Part shown: positions 42,560 through 49,729 of the stretch, in pieces
How positions within the stretch are numbered: the first letter of the stretch is position 1
Layout: the number at the start of each line of letters is the position of its first letter
NCBI GenBank assembly: GCA_036961445.1
Contig: JBALVO010000004.1
Span: forward strand, 23,400 to 87,399
Direction: 5' to 3'
From: JBALVO01 sp036961445
GTDB lineage: Bacteria; Pseudomonadota; Gammaproteobacteria; Pseudomonadales; Halieaceae
Length of the DNA: 64,000 bases
The notes under the pieces: model-generated
What the model was told of the DNA's origin: nothing
The model's input: only the letters and a program-made list of their open reading frames with translations
Databases searched by the model: none
Position numbers and translations under genes: made by a program

Positions 42560-42797
42560 ACGCCGGGGTTGGGGCGGCATTTACCAGCGCAAACGACCTG
42601 GTATTAAGCATATTGCCGTTTTGCTCCTTTTTCACGGGAACCGGCACCATCCCTATCTCTATGGCAAATTGTGCCGCAGCAGTCAGCGTTGTAAGCGAGG
42701 TGGTCGGATGAGCCATGATTTCTGTGACATTCAGGGGCCAGATCCAATTGGCAAAATGCAGCGCACCATGCCAAGACTTTAAGATCTGCCCGGACTT
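42560..42797 (-). pseudogene. Relic of a 3-hydroxyacyl-CoA dehydrogenase gene (antisense)
   Basis: Reading the minus strand from a stop at 42800-42798, a frame encodes W-H-G-A-L-H-F-A-N-W-I-W, then N-V-T-E-I-M-A-H and F-A-I-E-I-G-M-V-P-V-P-V-K-K-E-Q-N-G, followed by N-M-L-N-T. This matches, from memory, the middle of short-chain 3-hydroxybutyryl/3-hydroxyacyl-CoA dehydrogenases (typical: L-H-F-A-N-x-I-W, T-A-E-I-M-G-H, F-A-K-x-I-G-M-V-P, K-E-Q-P-G-Y-x-L-N-S). The conserved Pro-Gly after K-E-Q is lost, and no start or N-terminal domain is visible. The fragment lies in the 397-base gap between the four-helix gene and the carboxyltransferase gene, on the opposite strand. Confidence 0.65.
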
Positions 42798-42955
42798 TCA
42801 GTATCAGGGTTACAAGGCCAACGAAATTGGACGATGAATTTATCACTGCTAGTCCTAATTTCATATACCGCGGCTCCAATCCTCTGTTTGTGTAGGGAAA
42901 AATCTTCACGTATGTTCATGCTAGTACTTCCAATGCCAATACAGGAATCTATGGT

Positions 42956-44422
42956 GTGACTAAAAATCGTGAGGGCTGGCAAGCCCTGCTGGAGCAATTG
43001 GAACAACGCACAGCTGTGGCCCACGCCATGGGTGGCACAGACAAGGTAGCCAAGCAACACGACAGGGGTCGCCTTAGCGCCAGAGAACGCATCGGCAGTC
43101 TGTGTGACGAAGCCAGCTTCAACGAATATGGCGCTCTGGCAGGCGGGCAGCATCCTGGCGGCGAGCCGCCGTTGGCCGGCGATGGGCTGGTTGGCGGAAC
43201 TGGTCGCATCAACCAACGCACCGTGGTGATTGTCGCCGAAGATTTCACCGTTAAAGGTGGCTCAATTGGTCACGCAAATGCGGCCAAACGCACGCGCCTG
43301 ATCCGACTGGCACTGGAACAACGTTACCCCCTGGTGCTAATGCTCGACGGTGCCGGGGAGCGCGCGAGTAACCAGGCCGAGCGCTACCCCAATACGCCCG
43401 GCGACCTGCAACTGGTGGCAGACCTGAAGGGGCAGGTCCCGGTAGTCACCCTGGTGCTGGGCACATCAGCGGGACATGGCGCGTTAACCGGTATGTTTGC
43501 CGACCTCATCATCATGGCCGAAAACTCAGCCATGTTCACCGCGGGTCCTCCGTTGGTGGCCGCAGCCCTTGGAATCAATACAACCCCCCAGGAGCTGGGC
43601 AGCGCAACGATGCACATACAAAGCGGCACAGCACACAACCTGGGAAAAACTGAACACGATTGCTTCGCGATGGCTCGTTACTTCCTGTCCCTGTTGCCAG
43701 ATCGAGCCGGCGAACCTGCTCCAGAAAACCGCAGTGAGCCTGGCGCCGCCATGTGCAGGCTGGATAAACTCCTGGACCTGATACCACCGCAGGCCAACCA
43801 GGCCTACGACATACGCGATGTGTTACATGAATTGGTTGATACGCAAACCATGTTTGAGCTACAACCCGATTACGGGCGCAATATTATTACCACTCTAGCG
43901 AGGATAGGCGGCATCCCCTGCATGGTGATGGCAAATCAACCTTCGGTACAAGCTGGCGCTATTACCCGGGAGGCAGCGGAGAAGGCTTGCCACTTCATCA
44001 CAATGGCCTCGGATTTCGGCCTGCCGTTGATCAGCCTGCTGGACAATCCCGGAGTAATGCCCGGCCCAGCCGCGGAAAAATCCGGCATTCTGAAAGCCGC
44101 CGGCGAAATGTTCTTGGCACAGCGTCGTTATCGCGGGAAAAAAATCGTCATCACATTGCGCAAGGCTTTCGGTTTTGGCAGCTCAGTGATGGGTATGAAC
44201 CCCTGGGATCGCCAGCTCATCAGTCTGGCTTTGCCGTCCGTGAATCTCGGTGGAGTACCGGCAATCGGCGGTGCCGAAGCCGCCAGGGTCAGCGCAGAAG
44301 AAGCCGCAGAACTGCGGGATATACAATCCGGTGCATGGGTGCCTGCAGATGCCATGGCATTTGACAAAATTGTTGATCCACGCGACCTGCGCAATGAAAT
44401 TATTGCGGTGCTGCACGCCTAG
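42956..44422 (+). CDS. Biotin-dependent carboxylase, carboxyltransferase subunit-like
   Basis: The 488-residue protein starts with GTG at 42956 (AGGAA nine bases upstream). It has two crotonase-like halves: the N-half has D-R-G-R-L-S-A-R-E-R-I (about 36-46), G-G-S-I-G-H-A-N and G-A-G-E-R-A; the C-half has S-L-L-D-N-P-G-V-M-P-G, F-G-S-S-V-M-G and W-V-P-A-D-A-M-A-F-D. These are the acyl-CoA and carboxybiotin sites of propionyl-, methylcrotonyl- and geranyl-CoA carboxylases. No biotin carboxylase or carrier gene is in the window, so either it borrows partners or it does a decarboxylation. It closes the catabolic operon. Confidence 0.88.
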   Translation: MTKNREGWQALLEQLEQRTAVAHAMGGTDKVAKQHDRGRLSARERIGSLCDEASFNEYGALAGGQHPGGEPPLAGDGLVGGTGRINQRTVVIVAEDFTVKGGSIGHANAAKRTRLIRLALEQRYPLVLMLDGAGERASNQAERYPNTPGDLQLVADLKGQVPVVTLVLGTSAGHGALTGMFADLIIMAENSAMFTAGPPLVAAALGINTTPQELGSATMHIQSGTAHNLGKTEHDCFAMARYFLSLLPDRAGEPAPENRSEPGAAMCRLDKLLDLIPPQANQAYDIRDVLHELVDTQTMFELQPDYGRNIITTLARIGGIPCMVMANQPSVQAGAITREAAEKACHFITMASDFGLPLISLLDNPGVMPGPAAEKSGILKAAGEMFLAQRRYRGKKIVITLRKAFGFGSSVMGMNPWDRQLISLALPSVNLGGVPAIGGAEAARVSAEEAAELRDIQSGAWVPADAMAFDKIVDPRDLRNEIIAVLHA

Positions 44423-44445
44423 TATGTAAGCGATGGAAGATCAAC

Positions 44446-44874
44446 CTACTTCCTGGCATCCTGCACACGACGTCGAGTATGCTCCATTAGTGCCCAGAGA
44501 ATATTACTGGAACTGACCTGCCCCACCAGCTTTCCATCTTCAATCACTGGTCTACGCCGCTGGCGACTTTGCAGCATAGCCTGCGCGACCTCTACGATGC
44601 CATCCGTCCGCTTGCAGGTAACAATATCCGAGACCATGGCATCCCCCACCAATACATGCTCGGGGTCACCATCGTTATAGACAGCGGTTAAAATAGCGCC
44701 AATACAATCGAGCTCAGACAGTATACCCACCACCTGACCGGCATCGTCAGTCACGGTAAGCCCCGTCAACTTATTTTCTACGATTATCTCTATCGCCTTT
44801 ACCAGGTTGGCATTCATATTAATTGTCAGTGGATTGTGGTGCATGCAATCATTGATGGTCGTGGGTTGAGGCAT
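44446..44874 (-). CDS. Two-CBS-domain protein
   Basis: The start at 44874 (M-P-Q-P-T) is preferred over an ATG eight codons earlier; both are open. The 142-residue protein consists of a tandem CBS pair: N-L-V-K-A-I-E-I-I-V-E-N-K-L-T-G-L-T-V-T-D-D-A-G-Q-V-V-G, and T-D-G-I-V-E-V-A-Q-A-M-L-Q-S-R-Q-R-R-R-P-V-I-E-D-G-K-L-V-G. CBS pairs bind adenosine nucleotides and usually act as energy sensors. As a stand-alone protein its partner is unknown. A perfect inverted repeat lies 39 bases upstream. Confidence 0.9.
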   Translation of the reverse strand: MPQPTTINDCMHHNPLTINMNANLVKAIEIIVENKLTGLTVTDDAGQVVGILSELDCIGAILTAVYNDGDPEHVLVGDAMVSDIVTCKRTDGIVEVAQAMLQSRQRRRPVIEDGKLVGQVSSSNILWALMEHTRRRVQDARK

Positions 44875-44912
44875 TTTCGTATTCCCGTGTAATATCATCG
44901 GTTAGCTGCAGT

Positions 44913-44936
44913 GCTACCATTACCAGACATGGTAGC
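44913..44936. repeat. Perfect inverted repeat upstream of the CBS gene, operator candidate
   Basis: GCTACCAT and ATGGTAGC arms (8 bp) are separated by 8 bases. It lies 39 bases before the CBS protein start and 16 bases before a TATAAT-like hexamer (44952-44957) that reads toward the outer-membrane barrel gene. It could regulate one or both divergent genes. Confidence 0.5.
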
Positions 44937-45056
44937 AAAGATTAGCGCTTGTATAATATCGTAGCATGGTCGCTTCTTCACTTGTGACAATGGCCGCTCT
45001 TGGTTAGTCTGCTGCCCTTACCCACCTATCCCCATAGGAACCATCCAGGAATGCCA

Positions 45057-46013
45057 ATGCTGGCCGCCTTCACAATTCGCACTTCCTTCGCCCCTGCGGT
45101 GTGGGTAACGTCGTGCTGCGCCGTATTGCTGTGTTGTGGCCAAACATGGGCCCAGGGGGAACCGGAAAAACTGGCGCCAGCGCGCTACTCCGCCGAAGTA
45201 GGTATCGGAGCTGAATACGACAGCAATGTATCAGTAGAAGAAGTAGATCGCGCCAGCAATCAGGGTGACTATGCACTGGTCGCAGACCTTGGCCTGGGCA
45301 TACAAAAAGACGTGTCTGAACGCGTCTCTTTAGCGGCAACCTACGATTTCAACCAAACCGTTTATGAAGAATATTCCCAGGTCGACCGACAAACCCACAT
45401 TTTGGGTACCGATCTGGTAGTGGACCTCGATGCCGTCGATACCGGGGTTTCCTTCTATTACATCAACTCTCGACTCGACAATGACAAGTTTCTCGAGTTG
45501 TATCGAACTTCACCATCAATCTCCGGTTTTCTGGCCAAGAAATGGTTCGCGCGTGGTGCTTACGTATATTCCGACAAAACCATAGAGAACCGACCCGGTC
45601 GCGACGCCAAAACTAACGCCGGGGAAGTTGACCTGTACTACTTTCGCCGCGGCCTGCGCAGCTATTTTAATTTCGGCTATCGGTACAAAGATGAGGATGC
45701 CGATGCCGACCGCTTGGACTATGTATCGAACAGCGCAAAGCTGCGTTATATACATAGACTGGAGCTATTTTCCAGAATTGCAAAACTGGAACTGGCCTGG
45801 CGCTATGAAGACAGGGATTACAGTGCCATTACACCCAGCATTGACGAAGACCGACACGACAAACGCCATCGCTGGCGGATGGATTTTGAAATACCTATTG
45901 TTGGAAGCAGTGCCCTGCAGGTTTTTTATGGCTATGCCAACTACGACTCAAACTATCCGCAAGCGGACTACACACAAAACCTGTTTGGCAGCAAATTTAT
46001 ATACCGCTGGTAG
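45057..46013 (+). CDS. Outer-membrane beta-barrel protein (SLAM/DUF560-like barrel)
   Basis: The start at 45057 has AGGA six bases upstream and opens a signal peptide with two Cys residues (A-V-W-V-T-S-C-C-A-V-L-L-C-C-G-Q-T-W-A). A TTG at 45000 and an ATG at 45051 are alternatives. The mature part of the 318-residue product is an alternating-residue barrel (Y-S-A-E-V-G-I-G-A-E-Y-D-S-N-V, L-G-T-D-L-V-V-D-L, Y-F-N-F-G-Y-R-Y-K-D-E-D, L-E-L-A-W-R-Y) with a terminal F-I-Y-R-W. It resembles the barrel of surface lipoprotein assembly modifiers or DUF560 porins. Its stop codon directly abuts the S8 protease stop on the other strand. Confidence 0.82.
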   Translation: MLAAFTIRTSFAPAVWVTSCCAVLLCCGQTWAQGEPEKLAPARYSAEVGIGAEYDSNVSVEEVDRASNQGDYALVADLGLGIQKDVSERVSLAATYDFNQTVYEEYSQVDRQTHILGTDLVVDLDAVDTGVSFYYINSRLDNDKFLELYRTSPSISGFLAKKWFARGAYVYSDKTIENRPGRDAKTNAGEVDLYYFRRGLRSYFNFGYRYKDEDADADRLDYVSNSAKLRYIHRLELFSRIAKLELAWRYEDRDYSAITPSIDEDRHDKRHRWRMDFEIPIVGSSALQVFYGYANYDSNYPQADYTQNLFGSKFIYRW

Positions 46014-47789
46014 TTACGATTTACCGGGACGCAGCAAACCGTAACCATAAATTTCATCACGGCCGGGCGGCCCCAGATCCACGGCAGACTGATACAAGGC
46101 ATCCAACACATTGCTATCAGGCTGCAGCTGTCGCAATCGTGCCACTGCGGTTGCAGCAAACGGCACGGCAAATGAAGTTCCGGAAGACGCCGCGTAACCA
46201 CCGCCGGCTTTGGCATGCAGCAAGCTCACCCCCGGCGCTGCGAGATCAAGATACTCGCCACGATTGGCTAATCGAAAGACTTGCCCACGAGCGTCGACGG
46301 CGGTTACCGCTACCACCGAGCTATACGCCGCAGGGTACATAGGATCGGCCACAGGGCCACCGTTGCCGGCTGCAGCCAGAATCATCACCCCGCGGTCGCT
46401 AGCACGGTTCAACGCAGCCTCCAGCAGCCTATTGGGCGGCCCCGCCAAGCTGATATTCACCACATCCACCCCGGAAGACATTAGCCAGTCCAGGGCTCGA
46501 ACCAGACTCACCGTACTGGCGATTTCACCGCGCTGCCTGTCGTTTTCAAAAACAGAGGCGGCATAGACCTCGGCTTTAGGAGCAAGGCCCTGATAATCAG
46601 TGCCACTGGCCGCGATGATGGATGCGATTGCAGTACCGTGCAAATTCGGCAATGTCGCTCCTTCTGAGACAAAAGAACGCGCATGGATATTGGCTGCATT
46701 CAGCGATGGATGAGTGACATCCACTGCGCTATCGATCATGCCTATACGCAGTGACATGTTATCGATATCGTCCGGAAAGCTGATGGCTGCTCTAGGTGTA
46801 ATGCCCTCTGCAGACAGGGAATCGCCGAGTGTTCCAGCCGTATAAATATGGTTCAGATCGACCTCTGCTCGCTCCTTGCCCACGACATCAATAACACCCT
46901 GGCGCACTACCGATATGTCAAAGCTGGAGGGTGCAGCAACTTCGGCCAAACGCATGCCCATACCGGGCAGGTCGGTAATGGTGGCGAACAGATAACCTTC
47001 CTCAGCTAACCTGTCAAAGACCTCTGGTTCGGCCATAACCAACCATTGATCGCGGTGAATCCGCTCTTCGTTAACTTCAAATTCGTTCTCTATGCCTTCA
47101 AGAATCTCATCAATTTCGCTTTCCATTTGTTCTTCAACAGCGTCGGCGACCTGCACCTCCACCTCTTGCTCAAGGCTCCCTTCCAGACCCTGCTCCAGGT
47201 TCTGAGCGACTTCTTCCTCGATATTTTCCTCGACGACTTCCTCAACATTGTCTTCTACGGTGCCTTCTACCACCTGCTCAAGATTGTCCTCGATAGTGCT
47301 CTCTACGACGTCTTCGACCACCTCTTCAACGCTTTCCTCAACACTCTCTTCGACATCTTCGGCGACGGCTTCCGCTACTTTTTCCTCGATTACTTCCTCT
47401 ACACTTTCTTCAACCGAGTCCTCTACACTTGATTCTATATTCTCTTCAATTCGTCGAATGATAGACCCACCAACTGATAGAACATCTTCCTCCAGGCGAT
47501 CCTCGATAGCGTCAACTACGGCCTCGTCTACCGTTTCCTCAACCCCCTCCTCGAAAGCCTCTTCAACCGCCTCCTCAACGGAGTCCTCTACTGCGTCTTC
47601 AATTGCCGGCGGCACGATGCCACCGCCCACCGCTAGTTGTGCGCTAACTGGTTGCGGCATAACTAATAGCACCAAGGTACACAACACCACAGGGATAACG
47701 GGCAGCCACGAGCAATCCATGGCCGCCAGCCATCTTAAGTCTTCTTTGTTTTTCAACAGCTTAGCTTTTAACACGAGAACAACCACCAC
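46014..47789 (-). CDS. Secreted subtilisin-like (S8) protease with a long tetrad-repeat N-terminal domain
   Basis: The 591-residue protein (GTG start at 47789, no clear ribosome-binding site; an ATG at 47720 is possible) has a signal peptide (residues 28-50). A highly acidic repeat region covers 63-233. An unrecognised linker domain (about 240-345) precedes the S8 catalytic domain: D353 (G-M-I-D-S-A), H384 (L-H-G-T-A), N476 in A-A-G-N-G and S539 (S-G-T-S-F-A-V-P). All triad residues are present, so it should be active. The repeat consists of 40 four-residue units and may act as a spacer, a wall or metal binder, or an inhibitor-like pro-region. It is divergent from an ECF sigma gene. Confidence 0.93.
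   Translation of the reverse strand: MVVVLVLKAKLLKNKEDLRWLAAMDCSWLPVIPVVLCTLVLLVMPQPVSAQLAVGGGIVPPAIEDAVEDSVEEAVEEAFEEGVEETVDEAVVDAIEDRLEEDVLSVGGSIIRRIEENIESSVEDSVEESVEEVIEEKVAEAVAEDVEESVEESVEEVVEDVVESTIEDNLEQVVEGTVEDNVEEVVEENIEEEVAQNLEQGLEGSLEQEVEVQVADAVEEQMESEIDEILEGIENEFEVNEERIHRDQWLVMAEPEVFDRLAEEGYLFATITDLPGMGMRLAEVAAPSSFDISVVRQGVIDVVGKERAEVDLNHIYTAGTLGDSLSAEGITPRAAISFPDDIDNMSLRIGMIDSAVDVTHPSLNAANIHARSFVSEGATLPNLHGTAIASIIAASGTDYQGLAPKAEVYAASVFENDRQRGEIASTVSLVRALDWLMSSGVDVVNISLAGPPNRLLEAALNRASDRGVMILAAAGNGGPVADPMYPAAYSSVVAVTAVDARGQVFRLANRGEYLDLAAPGVSLLHAKAGGGYAASSGTSFAVPFAATAVARLRQLQPDSNVLDALYQSAVDLGPPGRDEIYGYGLLRPGKS
47091..47603 (-). repeat. Four-residue (12-bp) protein repeat in the S8 protease gene
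   Basis: Residues 63-102 are ten consecutive tetrads and residues 114-233 are thirty, with one 11-residue break (V-L-S-V-G-G-S-I-I-R-R). Each unit is hydrophobic-acidic-acidic-x (V-E-E-S, V-E-E-V, I-E-D-N, L-E-Q-V). The hydrophobic residue recurs at exactly four, not the 3.5 of a normal coiled coil. DNA identity between units is low, so the pattern is held by selection and not by recent duplication. Confidence 0.95.
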
Positions 47790-47790
47790 C

Positions 47791-47818
47791 GGAAAATTGT
47801 CTTGGTTTCATCTATAAT
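47791..47818 (+). promoter_or_regulatory. Candidate promoter of the ECF sigma gene
   Basis: GGAAAA (47791-47796) and TATAAT (47813-47818) are separated by 16 bases. The GGAA -35 is like those used by ECF sigma factors, so self-activation is possible; the -10 is more like a sigma-70 site. The start would be near 47825. Confidence 0.35.
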
Positions 47819-47838
47819 GACGGATCGTGCGGAGAAAA

Positions 47839-47855
47839 ATTCCATTCAATGGAAT
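47839..47855. promoter_or_regulatory. Perfect 17-bp palindrome, operator candidate
   Basis: Arms ATTCCATT and AATGGAAT flank a single C. It lies in the 108-base gap between the divergent S8 protease and ECF sigma genes, just after the predicted sigma-gene start site. The binding protein is unknown. Confidence 0.55.
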
Positions 47856-47897
47856 AGAATCCACAGATCAAACGTCGTATATATTAACAGGAATCTT

Positions 47898-48416
47898 ATG
47901 CCAGCGCTCAGCGATTTACAGCGAGAGGTTCTGCTCGCCGGGCTGGGCGGGTTGCGTAAATTTTGCTATTCACTGACAGGTAATGCAGCCGACGCAGATG
48001 ACTTGCTGCAAACAACCGTCGAACGGCTGCTGGATAAAGGCATGCCCGAGGACGCACATGCTGCCAAATGGGCCTATCGCGTGTGTAAAAACGCCTGGAT
48101 CGACGAAATAAGATCCAGACAAGTCAGGCATAGATACCCTCATCTTGTTGCTGAACATGAGGAGGTGTCGCCATCCGCTGAACAAACGGCCAGCGGTGAG
48201 CGGCAGATAGCTGCAGTTAGCAACGCTATGGACCAATTGCCCAAAGAACAGCGTCTGGCGCTGACATTGGTCACCATAGAAGGTAAGACCTATGCCGAAG
48301 CTGCAGAGATACTGGAAGTGCCAGTGGGTACCATAATGAGCAGAATAGCCCGGGCACGGCGCAATCTGATGGGGCTTTTCGAGCCATCAGGGGAAACAGA
48401 ATACGGTGGACAGTGA
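47898..48416 (+). CDS. ECF-type sigma factor
   Basis: The start at 47898 (M-P-A-L-S-D-L-Q-R) has AGGA six bases upstream; the longer frame adds 32 residues through the palindrome and is rejected. The 172-residue protein has region 2 (Y-S-L-T-G-N-A-A-D-A-D-D-L-L-Q-T-T-V-E-R, about 25-44) and region 4 (L-P-K-E-Q-R-L-A-L-T-L-V, with E-G-K-T-Y-A-E-A-A-E-I-L-E-V-P-V-G-T-I-M-S-R-I-A-R-A-R), with a short linker, as in group 4 sigma factors. The stop overlaps the next gene's leader. It is almost certainly held by the anti-sigma factor that follows. Confidence 0.92.
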   Translation: MPALSDLQREVLLAGLGGLRKFCYSLTGNAADADDLLQTTVERLLDKGMPEDAHAAKWAYRVCKNAWIDEIRSRQVRHRYPHLVAEHEEVSPSAEQTASGERQIAAVSNAMDQLPKEQRLALTLVTIEGKTYAEAAEILEVPVGTIMSRIARARRNLMGLFEPSGETEYGGQ

Positions 48417-48417
48417 T

Positions 48418-49137
48418 ATGACTGAACAGGACAACGAATTGCTATCGCAATATCTGGACGGAGAATTGGCGGCGCCTGCCGCGCAGTCTCTGCGCCAGCG
48501 GTTAATAGCTGAGCCGCAGCTGCGTAGAGCGTTGGAACGTCTGCGCGCAGTAGATAATCGGGTGAAAAACGCATTCGAAGCACCTGCACTGGAAGCGGTG
48601 CCGCAGCACGTTGTGAACATGGTACAAAACGCTGCAACACGACCCGAGCGCAGCTCGCATAAACGGGCGGGCTGGGGACTGGCCATTGCCGCATCATTGC
48701 TGGTGGCTACAGGCCTGTTAATGAACCCCGAATCGAGCCAGCAATCCGTCGATTACATGACTACCGTTGCCGCCCAGGACTCGCTGCTGTCGCAGCTACT
48801 GGAGCACTCGGCGTCCCGCGGAGAGGGTTGGGACACGCTGGATGATGGCCGCCAGGTCAGACCTTTGTTGAGCTTCGCTAGCATGGATGGCAGCTGGTGC
48901 CGGGAATACCTTATGTCCAATGAAGGCACAACCTGGCGCGGCGTTGCCTGCCGGACAGACAATGCGTGGACTACACAAGTACTGAGCCCCGAGCAAGCAA
49001 GCGGTTCCAGCAATGAGTATCGACCAGCAGGCGCTGTCAGTGCAGATCAGGTCACATCATTTATTGATGCACACGCCGCTGCTATAGCATTGAGTTTAAA
49101 AGAAGAAGCCAGCGTAATTGCCAGCAAGTGGCGGTAA
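48418..49137 (+). CDS. Membrane anti-sigma factor
   Basis: The ATG at 48418 follows the sigma stop by one base, the spacing of coupled sigma/anti-sigma pairs; a GTG at 48406 is an alternative. The 239-residue protein has a cytoplasmic N-terminal domain (residues 1-75) with L-S-Q-Y-L-D-G-E-L-A-A-P-A-A, a typical sigma-binding start. One membrane helix lies at about 84-100 (W-G-L-A-I-A-A-S-L-L-V-A-T-G-L-L), followed by a periplasmic domain with two Cys (S-W-C-R-E-Y and G-V-A-C-R). Those Cys could form a disulfide. A zinc H-x-x-x-C-x-x-C motif is absent, so it is not a ZAS-type factor. Confidence 0.88.
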   Translation: MTEQDNELLSQYLDGELAAPAAQSLRQRLIAEPQLRRALERLRAVDNRVKNAFEAPALEAVPQHVVNMVQNAATRPERSSHKRAGWGLAIAASLLVATGLLMNPESSQQSVDYMTTVAAQDSLLSQLLEHSASRGEGWDTLDDGRQVRPLLSFASMDGSWCREYLMSNEGTTWRGVACRTDNAWTTQVLSPEQASGSSNEYRPAGAVSADQVTSFIDAHAAAIALSLKEEASVIASKWR

Positions 49138-49321
49138 ATCCCAACTACCCTCTTAGTCCGTAGTCAATCCTTCGGTACATAGACAGCTTGCCAGCTGCCC
49201 ATCTTGGGGCACCCTGGCTGGCGTAACAAACCTTCCGCACAGCAAAACTCCAGCTCAAGTAACAAGCTGCTATCAGTAACACATCGATTTATCGCTTTGA
49301 CGGACTGCTCGAAAAGGGAAA

Positions 49322-49430
49322 CAGGGCCTATCGCCCCATGTAGACGGTAGGCCCTGAAGTTCAGTGCAGAGGGCTAGCGGTCCCTGCTCTGTGAGACGGG
49401 GTTGGGAAGACCACGATAGGAAATCCCAAT
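49322..49430. ncRNA. Candidate structured RNA: three successive hairpins
   Basis: CAGGGCCTA pairs exactly with TAGGCCCTG (49322-49356), CAGAG with CTCTG around a GG..CC extension (49367-49391), and TTGGGA with TCCCAA (49402-49429). The three stems follow one another with short spacers in a non-coding stretch. The transcribed strand, promoter and end are not clear, and an RNA gene is only a hypothesis. Confidence 0.3.
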
Positions 49431-49611
49431 AAATAATTAAACAAAGGAAACGATGCAAGCCACGCTGCGAATCTCATTTCGAGTATCACTGCGTACCCAA
49501 TGGCTCAATCACCGCCCCTTCTAATGGTTTCACTCCACTTTCATAGCTATGACGAGACAGGCGACCTGTTTATTCCCTTCTTTCATAAAAATATTATTTA
49601 TTTTTATTTAT

Positions 49612-49625
49612 CTGATCCAGATCAA
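49612..49625. promoter_or_regulatory. FNR/Anr-like binding site
   Basis: CTGATCCAGATCAA matches the FNR consensus TTGAT-N4-ATCAA in all but the first base. A TATGAT -10-like hexamer follows at 49658-49663, so the centre would be about 51 bases before the start, which is not the canonical distance. Oxygen control of the hydrolase-mlaA unit is possible. Confidence 0.4.
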
Positions 49626-49729
49626 TCCCAAGCGGGTCAAACCACCCAATTTTCCCATATGATTTAGTGACTTATTAACATTTACATGACAACATGGCAG
49701 CTCCACTAGGGGACATTTTCGGGACTCAC

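Larger units (their letters stand above)
49138..49693. other. Long gene-free region after the anti-sigma gene
   Basis: This region of over 500 bases has no gene I accept. A GC-rich hairpin lies at about 49188-49222 (GCCAG, TGCCC/GGGCA, CTGGC) without a T tract. It also contains three further inverted repeats (49322-49430), an AT-rich tract (49580-49610) and an FNR-like site (49612-49625). The small open frame on the minus strand (49273-49458) has no ribosome-binding site. Confidence 0.6.

Noticed and set aside
42604..42909. 101-residue minus-strand open frame
   Set aside because: The frame does not follow the frame that resembles 3-hydroxyacyl-CoA dehydrogenase, and its sequence shows no domain.
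47046..47817. Plus-strand open frames of 128 and 189 residues with Ser/Thr-rich or Phe-rich sequence
   Set aside because: They are antisense to the tetrad-repeat part of the S8 protease gene. Their odd composition is the reverse reading of the Glu/Val repeat, and they have no ribosome-binding sites.
49273..49458. 61-residue minus-strand open frame in the long intergenic region
   Set aside because: There is no ribosome-binding site and no recognisable domain, and it coincides with the hairpin cluster.
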